From assembly GCF_036556685.1 (NCBI RefSeq), contig NZ_CP140614.1, positions 248,001 through 312,000 of the forward strand: 64,000 bases of DNA. The letters run 5' to 3'. The stretch comes from Sulfurospirillum sp. 1612 (GTDB lineage Bacteria > Campylobacterota > Campylobacteria > Campylobacterales > Sulfurospirillaceae). This document shows, piece after piece, positions 63,013 to 64,000 of the stretch. Each line of letters opens with the position of its first letter. The first letter of the stretch is position 1. A model generated the notes under the pieces. That model was not told the DNA's origin and searched no databases. It saw only the letters and a program-made list of their open reading frames with translations. The translations under genes and the position numbers were made by a program.

Positions 63013-64000
63013 ATGAAAAAGATCTTTAAAGTCGTTTTGGGATTGTTGGTCTTAGGATTTACCTATGGTGCGAATGCCGCTGATACTATCAAAATCGGTG
63101 CCTTAGTGGCAGCAACGGGTCCGGCCTCTTTTCTTGGAGATCCTGAGCTTAAAACCTTGGAATTGTATGTTGATAAAATCAATAAAGAAGGCGGTGTTTT
63201 GGGCAAAAAATTGGAATTAGTTGCCTATGATACGGGGGCGAGTCCTAAAAAAGCGACGACGTTTGTGAAGCGACTCATTAGCCAGGACAAAGTCGTTGCG
63301 ATTCTTGGCGGATCTGCTTCTGGTGAGACGATGGCGATTATTCCATTTATTCAAAGAGCCAAAGTTCCTTTGGTGTCGATGGCCGGTTCGATTAAAATCG
63401 TACAACCAGTAAAGTCGTATGTTTTTAAAACCCCAGCCACAGATAGGATGGCATGTCAAAAGATATTTGAATATCTAAAATCAAAAGATAAAACTCACAT
63501 TGCGTTGATATCAGGCAATGGTGGTTTTGGTAAATCAATGCGCAAGCAATGTAAAGATGTGGCACCCAATTATGGTATCAAAATATTAGCAGATGAGACG
63601 TATGGTCCAAAAGATACTGATATGACAGCGCAATTAACCAAAATCAAAAATACAGCCAATGTGCAAGCGGTTGTGAATCCAGGTTTTGGACAAGGACCGG
63701 CGATTGTGACGAAAAACTTCAAACAATTGGGAATGACACAAATGTTGGTACAATCACACGGTGTGGCCTCTAAGAAATTTATCGAACTCTCCGGCGATGC
63801 CAGTGAGGGCGTCATCGTAGCATCTCCTCCGGTAGTGGTCGCATCTCTTTTGGCAGACTCTAATCCCATCAAAAAAGTCTCTTTAGACTATATCAAAGCG
63901 TATGAAGACAAATACCATGCCCCGACATCTACCTTTGGTGGTTATGCGTATGATGCCCTTTATTTAGTCGTTGATGCGATGAAAAGTGCCAAATCAAGTA
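63013..64000 (+). CDS. LivK-type periplasmic binding protein, 5' part
   Basis: The first 329 residues of a substrate-binding protein of an amino-acid-type ABC transporter. The gene continues past the window. A signal peptide (KIFKVVLGLLVLGFTYGANA) with cleavage after residue 21 precedes TIKIGALVAATGPASFLG, the usual opening of LivK/LivJ-type proteins. A lipobox Cys is not seen. Branched-chain amino acids are the classical substrates, but the family also binds urea, amides and other ligands. AAGGAA precedes the ATG. Confidence 0.9.
   Translation, partial: MKKIFKVVLGLLVLGFTYGANAADTIKIGALVAATGPASFLGDPELKTLELYVDKINKEGGVLGKKLELVAYDTGASPKKATTFVKRLISQDKVVAILGGSASGETMAIIPFIQRAKVPLVSMAGSIKIVQPVKSYVFKTPATDRMACQKIFEYLKSKDKTHIALISGNGGFGKSMRKQCKDVAPNYGIKILADETYGPKDTDMTAQLTKIKNTANVQAVVNPGFGQGPAIVTKNFKQLGMTQMLVQSHGVASKKFIELSGDASEGVIVASPPVVVASLLADSNPIKKVSLDYIKAYEDKYHAPTSTFGGYAYDALYLVVDAMKSAKSS

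Noticed and set aside
1-64000. CRISPR arrays, insertion sequences, prophage genes, tRNA and rRNA
   Set aside because: No regularly spaced repeats, transposase or integrase motifs, cloverleaf sequences or rRNA-like tracts were seen. All gaps are under 300 bases.

Overview
The window is a gene-dense, low-to-moderate GC stretch of bacterial chromosome that reads as the core genome of a Campylobacterota (epsilonproteobacterial) species. The signs are an NADH-dehydrogenase-type operon in which the usual nuoE and nuoF are replaced by two small unrelated proteins, the flagellar motor protein PflA directly after that operon, an MqnP-type prenyltransferase of the futalosine menaquinone route, paired DUF2393 proteins, and a gene order (miaA ... 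mqnP ... moaA ... rsmE-rpmE-rsmI-rlmB ... alaC-hom-yraN-trxA-trxB) that I recall from Campylobacter jejuni. The genus is not decided. Nothing looks like a prophage, plasmid, insertion sequence, CRISPR array or genomic island, and I found no tRNA or rRNA gene.

Layout. 1-2440: the 3' part of an acyl-CoA ligase and a large AAA+ ATPase. 2537-16336: complete complex I operon nuoABCD-(E-like)-(F-like)-GHIJKLMN, closed by a strong hairpin terminator. 16400-20513: a threonine-aldolase-type PLP enzyme, a LysE-type exporter and pflA. 20505-22639 (minus): an FAD amino-acid dehydrogenase and miaA. 22745-26885: mqnP, two conserved proteins, a UDG-like protein, moaA and a membrane protein. 26892-33697: rsmE, rpmE with a structured leader, rsmI, rlmB, a RodZ-like protein, a periplasmic protein, an AlaC-type aminotransferase and hom. 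33698-38111: yraN, trxA, a redox-dead membrane thioredoxin-like protein, trxB, dapB and purF. 38115-42482 (minus): two DUF2393 proteins, hisIE, an HflK-like SPFH protein, ilvE and a TrxC-like thioredoxin. 42621-44009: an ADP-ribosylglycohydrolase-fold protein and a Bcp peroxiredoxin. 44055-46973 (minus): a DUF748/AsmA-like envelope protein. 47055-56718: queH, fabZ, lpxA, clpX, mreB, mreC, carB, a short TsaC-like protein and a small membrane protein. 56729-61610 (minus): tcdA, surE, DUF488, NfeD, a paraslipin, a LysE exporter and a LysR regulator. 61713-64000: a YeiH-family transporter divergent from the LysR gene, then the start of a LivK-type periplasmic binding protein.

How the genes work together. 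Complex I here has the membrane and hydrogenase-like modules but no NADH-oxidising module, so it probably takes electrons from flavodoxin or ferredoxin and gives them to menaquinone, whose side chain MqnP attaches. Several genes form translation-quality and RNA-modification groups (miaA, rsmE, rsmI, rlmB, queH, tsaC-like, tcdA). mreB, mreC and the RodZ-like protein belong to rod-shape control. trxA, trxB, the TrxC-like protein and Bcp make up thiol redox defence.

No clear new multi-gene system is visible. The observations most worth following are the membrane-anchored thioredoxin-fold protein without cysteines between trxA and trxB, a strong hairpin in the leader of the L31 gene, clustered PglB-type glycosylation sequons in periplasmic proteins, and the candidate leaderless transcripts of pflA and rlmB.
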